Source: an uncultured Lachnospiraceae bacterium
GTDB taxonomy: Bacteria > Bacillota > Clostridia > Lachnospirales > Lachnospiraceae
Reading direction: 5' to 3'
NCBI GenBank assembly: GCA_902780405.1
Contig: CACZFI010000006.1
Span: 124,001 to 188,000 of the forward strand
DNA: 64,000 nucleotides
Positions 33,173-40,979 of this stretch are shown in pieces. The notes under the pieces were generated by a model that ran no database searches, was not told the origin of the DNA, and saw only the letters and a program-made list of their open reading frames with translations. Made by a program: the position numbers and the translations under genes. Every line of letters begins with the position of its first letter. Positions within the stretch are counted from its first letter, which is position 1.

Positions 33173-34705
33173 TCACAAGTTCACGATCTTTGTTGCAACC
33201 TCCTCGCGAAAACGCACATCATGCTCCACCAGAAGCATCGTCGGTTCAAAGTTTTTAATCATTTTCTCAATCTGCATCCTGGAAAACACGTCGATGAAAT
33301 TCAGCGGCTCATCCCAGATGTATAAATGTGCGGGCGTGATCAGGCTTGCCGCAACCAGCACCTTCTTTTTCTGTCCTTCGGAAAACTCCCGCATGTCTTT
33401 TCCAAACTGCGTCCGTTCAAAGTCCAGGTGGCGCAGCACCGCAAACAGGGTACTCTCGGAAAGTTTACGTTCCCTGCAAAACGCTCTGAGGACTCCCTTC
33501 AGAAACGATGTATCCTGATTCACATAGGATATGACCATCCCGGAAGCCGTCTCCAGTGTCCCGCAAACGTTCGGGCATGCACGTACTTCATCTTCCATTC
33601 CCGCCCCGGCCGCAGCAAGAATCGCGGCAATGATACTCGACTTTCCGCTTCCGTTTGCACCCGCAAGGACAACCCGCTCACCGCGTCTTACCTCAAAACT
33701 CAGGTTGCAGACAATCGGCGACGACTCGCCATAGTCAAGCGTCATCCTGTCCGCATGGATCAAAAGCTCCTTGTGATGCGAAAGCGGTTCGATCTTTAAA
33801 TCCTTTACCTGCTCGATGTCCGAAAGCAGTCCCTCCTTCTCTTCAATCTCCCGCTCAATCCGGTTTTCAAATGACTTGACACGCGACTGCATTTTCTTGG
33901 TTTTGGCACCGATATAAGACCTTGTCGATATGTTACGCTCCGGCTCCTTCACCGGATCAAACCCGATCTTCGTGCTTTCATTTTTCTCCGCCCACCCGGC
34001 ACTTCTCTCTGCTGCGGCATGTAACTTTTTTATCTCCCGCTTATGCTTTTCATTTTCCGCAAGCGCAAATGCATCGTTCTTTTCCTTGTTCTCCCACCAG
34101 GACGTAAAATTTCCCGCCTGCACCTCTACGGTCTTTCGATTTAACACAAGCACGTGATCCACCACGGCGTCCAAAAGATCTCTGTCATGGGAAACCAGAA
34201 GAAAGCCCTTTTTACCCGCAAGATAGTTTTTCACGATCTCCCGTGCCGAACTGTCTAAGTGATTCGTCGGTTCATCGATCAGCAGAAATTCATTTTCATC
34301 CGCAAAGAGAACCGCAAGCATCACCCGCGTTCTCTCCCCGTGGCTGAGCGTCCCAAACGGTCGAAACAGGCATTCCTGATCCATACCGATCAGGTTCATC
34401 TGCACCGAGATCTGCCAGAATTCCACAGCGGGTTTCCATCTTTCCGCAAGCTCCGCCGCAGTTTTTTCCAGGTCCTCCGGACGTACCTCATAGGGAAAGT
34501 AATCAAACTCCGTCGGTCTTTGGATCGATCCGCGGTACTCGTAGCAACCCATCAGAAGCCTCAAAAGCGTTGTTTTTCCCTTTCCGTTTCTTCCGATCAG
34601 TCCGAGTTTCCACGAAGTATCGATCATCACGCTCAAATCCTCAAACACGGGATCCGAGCTTCCTTCATAAGTAAAATCAAGATTGGATATCTGTAACTGT
34701 GCCAT
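33173..34705 (-). CDS. ABC-F ribosomal protection ATPase (Lsa/Vga-like)
   Basis: The 510-residue soluble protein has two ABC domains (Walker A GRNGKGKTT near 38; GANGSGKSS near 340), signature motifs LSHGERTRV and FSEGQKKKV, and no membrane domain. An interdomain linker (about 200-300) is rich in Lys/Glu. Antibiotic-resistance ABC-F proteins of this kind displace lincosamides, streptogramin A and pleuromutilins from the ribosome; length and sequence style fit the Lsa/Vga branch, but the spectrum cannot be read from sequence. GGGAGG eight bases before the ATG at 34705 sets the start. A leader with a promoter, a tiny uORF and a terminator precedes it, which supports a drug-inducible role. Confidence 0.88.
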   Translation of the reverse strand: MAQLQISNLDFTYEGSSDPVFEDLSVMIDTSWKLGLIGRNGKGKTTLLRLLMGCYEYRGSIQRPTEFDYFPYEVRPEDLEKTAAELAERWKPAVEFWQISVQMNLIGMDQECLFRPFGTLSHGERTRVMLAVLFADENEFLLIDEPTNHLDSSAREIVKNYLAGKKGFLLVSHDRDLLDAVVDHVLVLNRKTVEVQAGNFTSWWENKEKNDAFALAENEKHKREIKKLHAAAERSAGWAEKNESTKIGFDPVKEPERNISTRSYIGAKTKKMQSRVKSFENRIEREIEEKEGLLSDIEQVKDLKIEPLSHHKELLIHADRMTLDYGESSPIVCNLSFEVRRGERVVLAGANGSGKSSIIAAILAAAGAGMEDEVRACPNVCGTLETASGMVISYVNQDTSFLKGVLRAFCRERKLSESTLFAVLRHLDFERTQFGKDMREFSEGQKKKVLVAASLITPAHLYIWDEPLNFIDVFSRMQIEKMIKNFEPTMLLVEHDVRFREEVATKIVNL

Positions 34706-34731
34706 GTGATACACCTCCCGAAAAGAGGCAG

Positions 34732-34764
34732 AAAAAAATAATCTGCCTTCGCCGAAAGCAGATT
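34732..34764 (-). terminator. Leader terminator (attenuator) before the ABC-F gene
   Basis: On the minus strand AATCTGCTTTC and GAAGGCAGATT form an 11-pair stem (one G-U) around a GGC loop, followed by A and seven T residues. It lies inside the transcript leader, 27 bases before the ABC-F start, so transcription must pass it to express the gene. Confidence 0.9.
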
Positions 34765-34841
34765 ATACGTACACCGTAGCAAAACAACACCCAAATGGTG
34801 GTGTGAGATGAGCGCGATAATCCTATTCGGCATACATAAAC

Positions 34842-34857
34842 AAGACCGTGCGGTCTT
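34842..34857 (-). promoter_or_regulatory. Leader hairpin AAGACCG/CGGTCTT
   Basis: A perfect seven-pair hairpin in the ABC-F leader, between the uORF and the terminator. It is a candidate for an alternative (anti-terminator or pausing) structure. Confidence 0.5.
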
Positions 34858-34886
34858 TCCGTAAGTTTCGTATGTGCCAAATATGA

Positions 34887-34901
34887 TTATCTGTTCTTCA
34901 T
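34887..34901 (-). CDS. Possible four-codon leader peptide (MKNR) of the ABC-F gene
   Basis: On the minus strand an ATG preceded by AGGTGAGGA encodes M-K-N-R then TAA. It is about 40 bases after the predicted transcription start and 186 bases before the ABC-F ATG. Antibiotic-induced stalling on very short upstream ORFs is an established way of controlling ABC-F and Erm genes; that it works so here is inference. A CACATC/GATGTG hairpin lies just upstream of its ribosome binding site. Confidence 0.45.
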   Translation of the reverse strand: MKNR

Positions 34902-34947
34902 TTCCTCACCTACACATCTTCGATGTGCCTTTCTTTATATTGATCGC

Positions 34948-34976
34948 AAGATACCACACACCCGGGTTTTTGTCAA
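34948..34976 (-). promoter_or_regulatory. Strong promoter of the ABC-F leader
   Basis: TTGACA (34976-34971), a 17-base spacer and TATCTT (34953-34948) on the minus strand. The -35 overlaps the last codons of the upstream GH43 gene. The predicted start near 34941 leaves a leader of about 235 bases. Confidence 0.85.
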
Positions 34977-36586
34977 GCCGCGGGTGTAAAGATCAGTTCC
35001 TTCAGTTGGATCTTCGTTCCTTCCTTCGGTGCGTGATAGATCAGATAGATCGCATGTGTCCCCGCAGGAATCAGGCCTTCCGCTCCGTATGTACTCCATG
35101 CGAAATCATCCGCTGCAGTGCGGTCCATCACGATCCTTGATACTTCCTCTCCCGTTTCCGCAAAACGCACCTCGAGATAGGCCGCACCGTCCGACGGTGC
35201 TCCGTACCCGTTTCCGGCATCCTCTGCTGCCGGCCGGCTTCCACGCTCGTCCAAACGGGTCGGTCCCTCGTAGCGCACTAGGTTGTTCTCCGTCTCAAAG
35301 CGTGCCGTAACTGCAAGCCTTGTCGCCGTCTTAAAATCAAAATACTTGTATCCGATCAGTGTTCCGCATTCGATCTCACCGATAAACCTGTCGTCACCCG
35401 CATTGGTGACATTCGGGAACTCCGTATCGTAAATGCAGTTGCAACCGTGGGGCATCCTGCCGTTTGTAATGTTGCATGCGATCGCCGCAGGATATACACC
35501 GTCTCCCGCAAGGGGACCACCGTTTAATCCGCAGCTTGTGATCTCAACCTGGGGGATACTCCCATCCGGAAGGATCTCAATCTTCTCCGCGCAGGACTGT
35601 CTGCTGTAATCGGACTTGTGTGTCAGTCTGTGATAGAAGACATACCAGTCATCCCGCACCTGCACAATGCTTCCGTGCGTGGTGCCGGTCATATTCATAC
35701 CCTTGCCTTCCACATGACCGTTCACTCCGATATCTCCGTTTGATACAATGGTCCCGCCAAATGTAAAGCCGTGATCCGGATAGTTGCTTACCGCGTAGCA
35801 CAGTTCATGATTCTGCCAGGATGAATAGACAAAGTAATACTTGTCACCGACCTTGCGCATGGAGGATGCCTCAAAGAAGGGATGTTTCTCAAAGCTTGTC
35901 CCCTTCACGCGATACGGTATGATATGCTTCGCCTCTTCCTTCACCGTAAGCATGTCATCTTCAAGCACCAGACCCACAGGTCCGTTGATGCTGTCAGGAT
36001 AGGAAAGGATCTCCTCCTTCGTCCTTCCGAACATATCCATCTCCACCTCAAGGTTTCCGCTTGTGAGGAAGTCCTCTTCCTCCTCGAATCCATACTGCGT
36101 ACCGTAGTACAGACGGATCACGCCGTCATCGTTCATCACCGCCGGATCAAAGCAGACATATCGCATCATCAGACTTCCGTCCCTATTCACAACATGTCCA
36201 AGGTACTCGTACTCTCCTGCGGGTGTGTCACATACAGCGACCGAGATCGGATTCCTGTAACCACCGATGCCGTAATCTCCCGCCATACAATAATAGAGAT
36301 AATAACGTCCGTCGTTTCCCTGCACCACATCCGGCGCATACATATACGGGTACTCCTCATACATGGGATCCTGCTTCGCACGGTAGATGACACCCTCGCA
36401 CCTCCAGTCGGAAAGATCGTCCACGGGTGCGGAGTACACAACATAATCATCCATACAAAACGTATACCCACCCTCGCGGTCATGGGATCCGTAAATATAG
36501 ATCCTGTCGCCGAAGACATGCGGCTCCCCGTCGGGGATATACTCATGCAGCGGCAGATACGGGTTAAAGACTTGGCGTTTTTTCAT
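34973..36586 (-). CDS. Glycoside hydrolase family 43 enzyme with C-terminal carbohydrate-binding-like domain
   Basis: The 537-residue protein begins with a five-bladed propeller of GH43 (about 1-330): EPHVFGDRIYIYGSHD with the likely base aspartate, YMYAPDVV, CFDPAVMNDDG, and the acid glutamate in FFEASSMRK. The C-terminal part (about 360-535) is beta-rich and resembles a CBM6-like module by position and style (ATRLAVTARF; YLEVRF; HAIYLIYH), though this is a weak call. The substrate is probably a xylan, arabinan or related side chain. There is no signal peptide. AAGG six bases before the ATG at 36586 sets the start; the open frame further upstream runs into the structured element. Confidence 0.85.
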   Translation of the reverse strand: MKKRQVFNPYLPLHEYIPDGEPHVFGDRIYIYGSHDREGGYTFCMDDYVVYSAPVDDLSDWRCEGVIYRAKQDPMYEEYPYMYAPDVVQGNDGRYYLYYCMAGDYGIGGYRNPISVAVCDTPAGEYEYLGHVVNRDGSLMMRYVCFDPAVMNDDGVIRLYYGTQYGFEEEEDFLTSGNLEVEMDMFGRTKEEILSYPDSINGPVGLVLEDDMLTVKEEAKHIIPYRVKGTSFEKHPFFEASSMRKVGDKYYFVYSSWQNHELCYAVSNYPDHGFTFGGTIVSNGDIGVNGHVEGKGMNMTGTTHGSIVQVRDDWYVFYHRLTHKSDYSRQSCAEKIEILPDGSIPQVEITSCGLNGGPLAGDGVYPAAIACNITNGRMPHGCNCIYDTEFPNVTNAGDDRFIGEIECGTLIGYKYFDFKTATRLAVTARFETENNLVRYEGPTRLDERGSRPAAEDAGNGYGAPSDGAAYLEVRFAETGEEVSRIVMDRTAADDFAWSTYGAEGLIPAGTHAIYLIYHAPKEGTKIQLKELIFTPAA

Positions 36587-36640
36587 GTTGTACCTTCTTT
36601 CAAAAATTTTCATCATATGTGACGCGCGTGCAGTCAGGGA

Positions 36641-36658
36641 CCGTGTTGCCGGACACGC
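36641..36658 (+). repeat. Left terminal inverted repeat of the structured element
   Basis: CCGTGTTGCCGGACACGC is the exact reverse complement of 37037-37054. Pairing extends by one more A-T pair (36659 with 37036) and a G-T. Confidence 0.85.
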
Positions 36659-36964
36659 TTGCGCTAAGTTCCGCACGCAACGGACGCTAAGCTCGTGAAA
36701 AACCTCGCTAAGCGCCGGCGGCTCCACATTGTCCTTGCAACGCAGTCCCTGCCTGCACGCACTGTTTATCGTGAATCATGTAACAGTTCAACACGAAGTA
36801 ATGTACACCTGATCTGGCGGTTGCTTCCTTTCATGTTGCCGTTATACAGGTCGTCCGGCCTTGGTGTTTCTCTTTCGTCTCGAATCTCTTGCGTTGCATA
36901 TGTCCTTTGCCGATTACCAGGCCGGCAGGTCTTGGTGCCGCGTTGCAAGGTCGGCTGAGGGTCT

Positions 36965-37010
36965 CGGTACTTAACGATTCGGACACGCAGTGTCCGAGAG
37001 TTTAGTACCG
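36965..37010 (+). repeat. Nested hairpin inside the structured element
   Basis: Outer arms CGGTACT (36965-36971) and AGTACCG (37004-37010) enclose inner arms CGGACAC (36980-36986) and GTGTCCG (36990-36996) with a GCA loop. The inner arm repeats the GGACACGC core of the terminal inverted repeat. Confidence 0.8.
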
Positions 37011-37036
37011 CTAGGGGGTGCCCTCAACCAGCGGGA

Positions 37037-37054
37037 GCGTGTCCGGCAACACGG
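37037..37054 (+). repeat. Right terminal inverted repeat of the structured element
   Basis: GCGTGTCCGGCAACACGG is the exact reverse complement of 36641-36658. It is followed directly by GGCACCAAGGCCTG, which pairs with 36926-36939. Confidence 0.85.
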
Positions 37055-37072
37055 CACCAAGGCCTGTCGACC

Positions 37073-37123
37073 GTCACCTTCAGCCGCCTACAGTCCCCAT
37101 CAGCCACCTTCAGCCACCATCCG
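37073..37123 (+). repeat. Short degenerate direct repeats between the element and the GH3 gene
   Basis: Three copies of an approximately nine-base unit related to TCAGCC(A/G)CC occur just downstream of the GH3 stop. They are not part of either coding region. Confidence 0.5.
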
Positions 37124-38356
37124 TCATCGTCCGTACTTCAACCTGAGAATCCTAAGCACGCTCGCATCAAGCCTCTCCTCACTGATGCGGCCTTTCTCAA
37201 CAGCTGTCCGCACAGCCTCAAAAGCCTCCACGTAATCATACGGCATCAGGACGATGTCCGCGCCTGCTTCGATCGCCATCACCGCCGCTTCTCCGGATCC
37301 GTAATGCTTACGAATCGCCTCCATCATCATCGCATCCGTGACCACAACTCCATCGTAACCGTAGAGTTCTCTCAAGTGATGTTCAATGGCATCCGGCGAT
37401 ATGGACGCCGGCAGTCCGTCCTCAGACTTCGTGAGTGTGATATGCGCAACCATCACGGCATCCGTCTTGTCAAGATTCTCAAGGAAAGGGATCAGTTCAA
37501 GTTCTTCCATCTTCTCCCAGGTCTTGCTCACTTTCACCGTACCGTAGTGCGTATCGGACTTGGTATCGCCATGCCCGGGATAGTGCTTGATCACTCCGTA
37601 TACACCATTTGCATGCAGTCCGTCAAGGAATGCGGCGTCCATCTCTGCCACAAGTTTCGGGTCCTTACCGAAGGACCGGTTTCCGATCACCGGATTCGCC
37701 GGATTGGAATCCACGTCCGCATCCGGTGCAAAATCCATGTTGAATCCATAGTCGGCAAGATAGCCTCCGATGGTCTCACCCGCTGCACGTGCCTTCTCCG
37801 GATCCTTGGTGCCTCCGATCTCACGCATCGTCGTAACATAGGGCACATTGATCCCGGGCGCCGTGGCCACTCTGGTAACGGCTCCGCCCTCCTCGTCCAC
37901 GGCGATCAGCGTCGCATAAGGTGACGCATCTCCGAGTGCGCTGTTCAGCTTCTTAAGCTGATCTCCGGAGGAGATGTTTTTTGAGAATATGATAAAACCA
38001 CCCGCGGGGTAAGCCGCGAGTGTTTCCTTCATGTCATCATCAACTTTTTTAACGCCCTTCTCGTCCGAATGCATCTGTAGCGGTGTCAGAGAGAGTTTTA
38101 ACTGATCCGGTCGTATCATAAATAACTGCCCGATCTTCTCATCCATCGACATCTTTGAAAGCACGCGTTCCGCATCGGACACTTGCTGCTCAATTTCCGG
38201 AAGCACATCCGCATCGGTATGAACTGCACGAGCATCCGTGCCCGTCGCCACAGGTAGTTGGGTCTGTTTTTCTTCCGCCCTGCGCAGGAAAAACGCGGCA
38301 AGCGACAGAAAAAGCAGCGCAAGAAGCAGCGTCAATCGTCTGATCTTAGAGGTCAT
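37124..38356 (-). CDS. Beta-N-acetylhexosaminidase, glycoside hydrolase family 3 (NagZ-like)
   Basis: The 410-residue protein has an N-terminal hydrophobic anchor (about 8-26) without a lipobox cysteine, then a GH3 catalytic barrel (about 70-405). The NagZ signature KHYPGHGDTKSDTH is near residue 245, VDEEGG near 155, and the nucleophile aspartate lies in VVVTDAMMMEAI near 335. It should release N-acetylglucosamine from muropeptides outside the membrane. Lack of the C-terminal domain places it with single-domain NagZ. The ATG at 38356 overlaps the end of the upstream membrane-protein gene by 11 bases, implying coupled translation. Confidence 0.9.
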   Translation of the reverse strand: MTSKIRRLTLLLALLFLSLAAFFLRRAEEKQTQLPVATGTDARAVHTDADVLPEIEQQVSDAERVLSKMSMDEKIGQLFMIRPDQLKLSLTPLQMHSDEKGVKKVDDDMKETLAAYPAGGFIIFSKNISSGDQLKKLNSALGDASPYATLIAVDEEGGAVTRVATAPGINVPYVTTMREIGGTKDPEKARAAGETIGGYLADYGFNMDFAPDADVDSNPANPVIGNRSFGKDPKLVAEMDAAFLDGLHANGVYGVIKHYPGHGDTKSDTHYGTVKVSKTWEKMEELELIPFLENLDKTDAVMVAHITLTKSEDGLPASISPDAIEHHLRELYGYDGVVVTDAMMMEAIRKHYGSGEAAVMAIEAGADIVLMPYDYVEAFEAVRTAVEKGRISEERLDASVLRILRLKYGR

Positions 38357-39452
38357 AGTAGGTTCTGCTTCCGTCCGTATATTTGTGGATGATCTGACCG
38401 TAACGCGCCTTCTGGGCAACTGCTATATCGAAACCGGGAAAAGAAATCTCTTTTCGTTCGAAGCCTCTTGCGGTTGTCTCATATACCACGGCCGCCGAGT
38501 ACCGAAGCCCCGTGGACGAAAGCTGCAGGTGAGAGAAAAACACATCCGAAACCATCATCGGCAGGTTCCTAAATCCGGCTGTCTTCTTTTTCCAAATGAG
38601 CCACAGAATGAGCTCGGGGATTCCGAAGATAGAAGTCATGATCAGCCAGATCATAAATCCGACACCCGGCTCGGTCTTACCCGAAGAAGAAGTTCCGATC
38701 GCCGCCATGGCCGCCACCACGGATATGCATAAAGTCAGGACACCGAGCACCACAAGCGTGAGATAAAATCCTCTGCTTAAGTGCGCCGCCTTCTGCGCAC
38801 GTCTGGCTCTTAAAACTTCATTCTGGTACAAAGGACGCGGTGTCGAGTTAAGCGCAAGCAGCGAGGGATGCGGAAGAACCACCAGGCTGCTTAAATCCAG
38901 GGAAAAGTAATCATAGGGCGGAACCTCGGACAGAAAAAGCCCGCGGTTTCTCTCCGAGAACTGCATCAGGAAGTAGCTTCCCCTGCTGTTCATCAGCACG
39001 ATCACACGCTGCCCCTGACGGAAGACAAATCCGTCCTTCACCGGAAGACTCATCAGGTAGGGAAGGCCTCTTCCGTCCACGAAACCGTCTTCGATAAAGT
39101 AAACATAGCCGGCACGCGTATCGATTCCCATAATGGTTCCTGTGTTCACAAAGCGAACATCCGTAACCAGTCCCGAAGCCTTCTTTTCTTTGTCTTTGTT
39201 GGTCGACAGCACAGACAAAAGAACACAGAGCACTGCGATGATCACAAAGCAGGTCACACGCAGGACAACAGCGCCCTCCGTATGATTGTCTCTGGTGGCA
39301 ACAAGCACGCCACCCATCACGCCGCCTAAGATCCCGGCTGTAATGTTAACCGAAGTTGATACCGCAGACTTGAACTGGTGCGGTCCGGGAAGCACATCCT
39401 GCTCGCATGCACGGAGCATGATTGCTTCGTTTTGATTACATGGTCTTCTCAT
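38346..39452 (-). CDS. Membrane protein of unknown function, coupled to the GH3 gene
   Basis: I do not recognise a family. The 368-residue protein has two hydrophobic segments near the N-terminus (about 32-52 and 62-82), a long region of about 140 residues with beta-type character, two more helices (about 225-247 and 262-285), and a soluble C-terminal tail of about 80 residues. GGAGG five bases before the ATG at 39452 sets the start. The overlap with the GH3 hexosaminidase gene suggests a joint envelope role; this is context only. Confidence 0.7.
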   Translation of the reverse strand: MRRPCNQNEAIMLRACEQDVLPGPHQFKSAVSTSVNITAGILGGVMGGVLVATRDNHTEGAVVLRVTCFVIIAVLCVLLSVLSTNKDKEKKASGLVTDVRFVNTGTIMGIDTRAGYVYFIEDGFVDGRGLPYLMSLPVKDGFVFRQGQRVIVLMNSRGSYFLMQFSERNRGLFLSEVPPYDYFSLDLSSLVVLPHPSLLALNSTPRPLYQNEVLRARRAQKAAHLSRGFYLTLVVLGVLTLCISVVAAMAAIGTSSSGKTEPGVGFMIWLIMTSIFGIPELILWLIWKKKTAGFRNLPMMVSDVFFSHLQLSSTGLRYSAAVVYETTARGFERKEISFPGFDIAVAQKARYGQIIHKYTDGSRTYYDL

Positions 39453-39577
39453 GGAAACCTCCGAAAATGATAATATGAATTCATTATACAACAGACGAGT
39501 TTTATTTGCCACACCGCCTTAATTGTGATAAAATAATGACATCATGAAAATGACGTTTTTACAACGCAGGAGCAGCT

Positions 39578-40318
39578 ATGGAAAAACGAAAACTTTATCA
39601 GCGTACACTTGACAATGAAAACGAAGGCCAAATGCACCGCGACATCAGTGAAGAAGTTCAATTCTTCCACAATGTCTACAGCGGCAATATCGACGCAGTC
39701 CGTCAGAACATTGACGAGAGACGTTTCCGCGACACCGAGGGTGTCGGAACACTGTCCGTGGATCCCGTTCAGAATCTGAAATACCACATGGTTGTCACCG
39801 CCTCCATCATCACCAGAGGCTGTATCGAGAAGGGTCTTGAAGCCGAGCGTTCCTTCCGCATGAGTGACTACTACATTAGAAAGCTTGATCATGCCACGAC
39901 TGAGGATCAGGTTGAAGCGATTCACGCGGATATGGTCCTTGACTTTGCCGGCAAGATGCGACTGATTCACAAAGAAAACCGCATATCCCGTCCCATCCGC
40001 AAGTGCCTCGATTACATTTACGCGCACATCTACGAGCGTGTTTCACTGAATGATCTTGCGGCATACACGGGAATCTCTCCCGGATACCTGTCCAGGCTTT
40101 TCTCATCCGAGATCGGCGTACCGCTTTCGGATTACATCCGTGAGAAAAAGATCGAACTCTCACAGGTGATGCTCTTGAATTCCGACAAGAGTATCCTTGA
40201 TATTGCCTGTCAGTTTTCCTTCTCATCACAAAGCCATTACATACAGGCCTTCAAGAAGGTTGTGGGCATGACACCGAAGAAATACCGCACCATAAAAGGA
40301 GGAGAGCGTTATACCTAA
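39578..40318 (+). CDS. AraC-family transcriptional regulator
   Basis: The 246-residue protein has two helix-turn-helix motifs in the last 100 residues (VSLNDLAAYTGISPGYLSRLF and ILDIACQFSFSSQSHYIQAF, ending GMTPKKYR). The N-terminal 140 residues form a helical sensor domain without a cupin pattern. AGGAG five bases before the ATG gives the start. It is divergent from the membrane protein/GH3 pair and monocistronic; the two-gene operon across the shared 125-base upstream region is a plausible target. Confidence 0.9.
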   Translation: MEKRKLYQRTLDNENEGQMHRDISEEVQFFHNVYSGNIDAVRQNIDERRFRDTEGVGTLSVDPVQNLKYHMVVTASIITRGCIEKGLEAERSFRMSDYYIRKLDHATTEDQVEAIHADMVLDFAGKMRLIHKENRISRPIRKCLDYIYAHIYERVSLNDLAAYTGISPGYLSRLFSSEIGVPLSDYIREKKIELSQVMLLNSDKSILDIACQFSFSSQSHYIQAFKKVVGMTPKKYRTIKGGERYT

Positions 40319-40332
40319 CGCTCTCCTTCTTT
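40301..40332 (+). terminator. Terminator overlapping the AraC gene stop
   Basis: GGAGAGCGTTA, loop TACC, TAACGCTCTCC, then TTCTTTTT. The stop codon (40316-40318) is inside the second arm. Confidence 0.9.
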
Positions 40333-40977
40333 TTAGTTCACAATCTCAAGTTCCGCATCTTTCAGCCTGCAGAAGCTGTAGGGATCATCCGGGTTATCCT
40401 TATATGTTTCAAAAATGCCGGTGACGGTTACCTCCGTCTCCTCGGGCGGATACTCGTCCGGATAGACATGCGATCCGTCGCCCCACACGAATTCCAGTCC
40501 GTTCTGACAGCAAGCCATGGCATCAGAAATCAAAACATAGAAATAATACTGCTGTGTCGGTTCATAGAAGGTGGAATAATACTTTCCGCCCATCTTCACC
40601 TTTTGTCCGATGTAAGCCTCGGGATCCGTCATCATCTGAGACACTGTGGCATATACCATATCCGCACCCATCTCGGTCAGATCGATATCGATACCGCCGG
40701 AGGGTTTCCCGGGTTTTTTAGCCTCTGTCGGAGGTGTCACATCTGCGGGCGGAGCCGCATTATCCGTGGCTTCTTCCGAGGAAGCGGCATCTGTGGCCGC
40801 CTCGGTGGTTGCCGCAGTTGTTTCCTCCGTCTCTTTATCTTCTTTTTCCATCTGCTCATTCAACGCTTTGTCTACTGCGTTCGTCGTGTCATTTCTGTTT
40901 CCGACATTTCCGGATTTCCCGCATCCGGTCAGGCAGACAGCAAGCGCCAAACCCAAAAGCAAAAATCTCTTTTTCAA
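40333..40977 (-). CDS. Lipoprotein of a metal ABC transporter operon, TTG start
   Basis: The 214-residue protein has a lipoprotein signal (KKRFLLLGLALAVCLTGC, Cys19 lipobox), a Thr/Ala/Glu-rich linker (about 30-95) and a C-terminal domain (about 100-214) containing MACCQNGLEFVW, which recalls metal-linked TIGR03943/DUF1980-type proteins. The TTG at 40977 is preceded by AAGGAGG eight bases away; the frame upstream has no better start and overlaps the permease. It is not a ZnuA-type solute-binding protein. Its place as the last gene of the operon suggests a metal-delivery or sensing accessory role (inference). Confidence 0.8.
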   Translation of the reverse strand: MKKRFLLLGLALAVCLTGCGKSGNVGNRNDTTNAVDKALNEQMEKEDKETEETTAATTEAATDAASSEEATDNAAPPADVTPPTEAKKPGKPSGGIDIDLTEMGADMVYATVSQMMTDPEAYIGQKVKMGGKYYSTFYEPTQQYYFYVLISDAMACCQNGLEFVWGDGSHVYPDEYPPEETEVTVTGIFETYKDNPDDPYSFCRLKDAELEIVN

Positions 40978-40979
40978 TG

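Larger units (their letters stand above)
36587..37123. other. Gene-free stretch holding a structured, repeat-bounded element
   Basis: This is the only stretch above 300 bases with no supported gene. It contains a 414-bp segment (36641-37054) bounded by perfect 18-bp inverted repeats, CCGTGTTGCCGGACACGC and its complement. A second arm pair (36626-36641 with 36745-36760, 15 of 16 matched), a nested hairpin (36965-37010) and a third pair (36926-36939 with 37053-37066) add further structure. CGCTAAG occurs three times at 36662, 36685 and 36706. It could be a MITE-like DNA element or a large structured RNA. Short open frames here lack ribosome binding sites and I reject them. Confidence 0.7.

Noticed and set aside
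32411..33325. 304-codon open frame on the plus strand
   Set aside because: It is antisense to the GH32 gene, which has all catalytic motifs; composition is shadow-like and there is no start signal.
34633..34833. 66-codon frame in the ABC-F leader
   Set aside because: It lacks a ribosome binding site, runs through the intrinsic terminator and into ABC-F in another frame. The shorter MKNR uORF has a proper Shine-Dalgarno.
36587..36727. N-terminal extension of the GH43 protein by 47 residues
   Set aside because: It reads into the structured repeat element, is Arg/Cys-rich, and a good ribosome site precedes the ATG at 36586.
36587..37123. RNase P RNA, tmRNA or group II intron as identity of the structured element
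   Set aside because: None of the conserved core sequences (GAGGAAAGTCC, tmRNA tRNA-like ends, domain V) was found on either strand, and there is no reverse transcriptase gene.
39542..40027. 161-codon frame opposite the AraC gene
   Set aside because: It is a shadow of the AraC coding region with no ribosome site.
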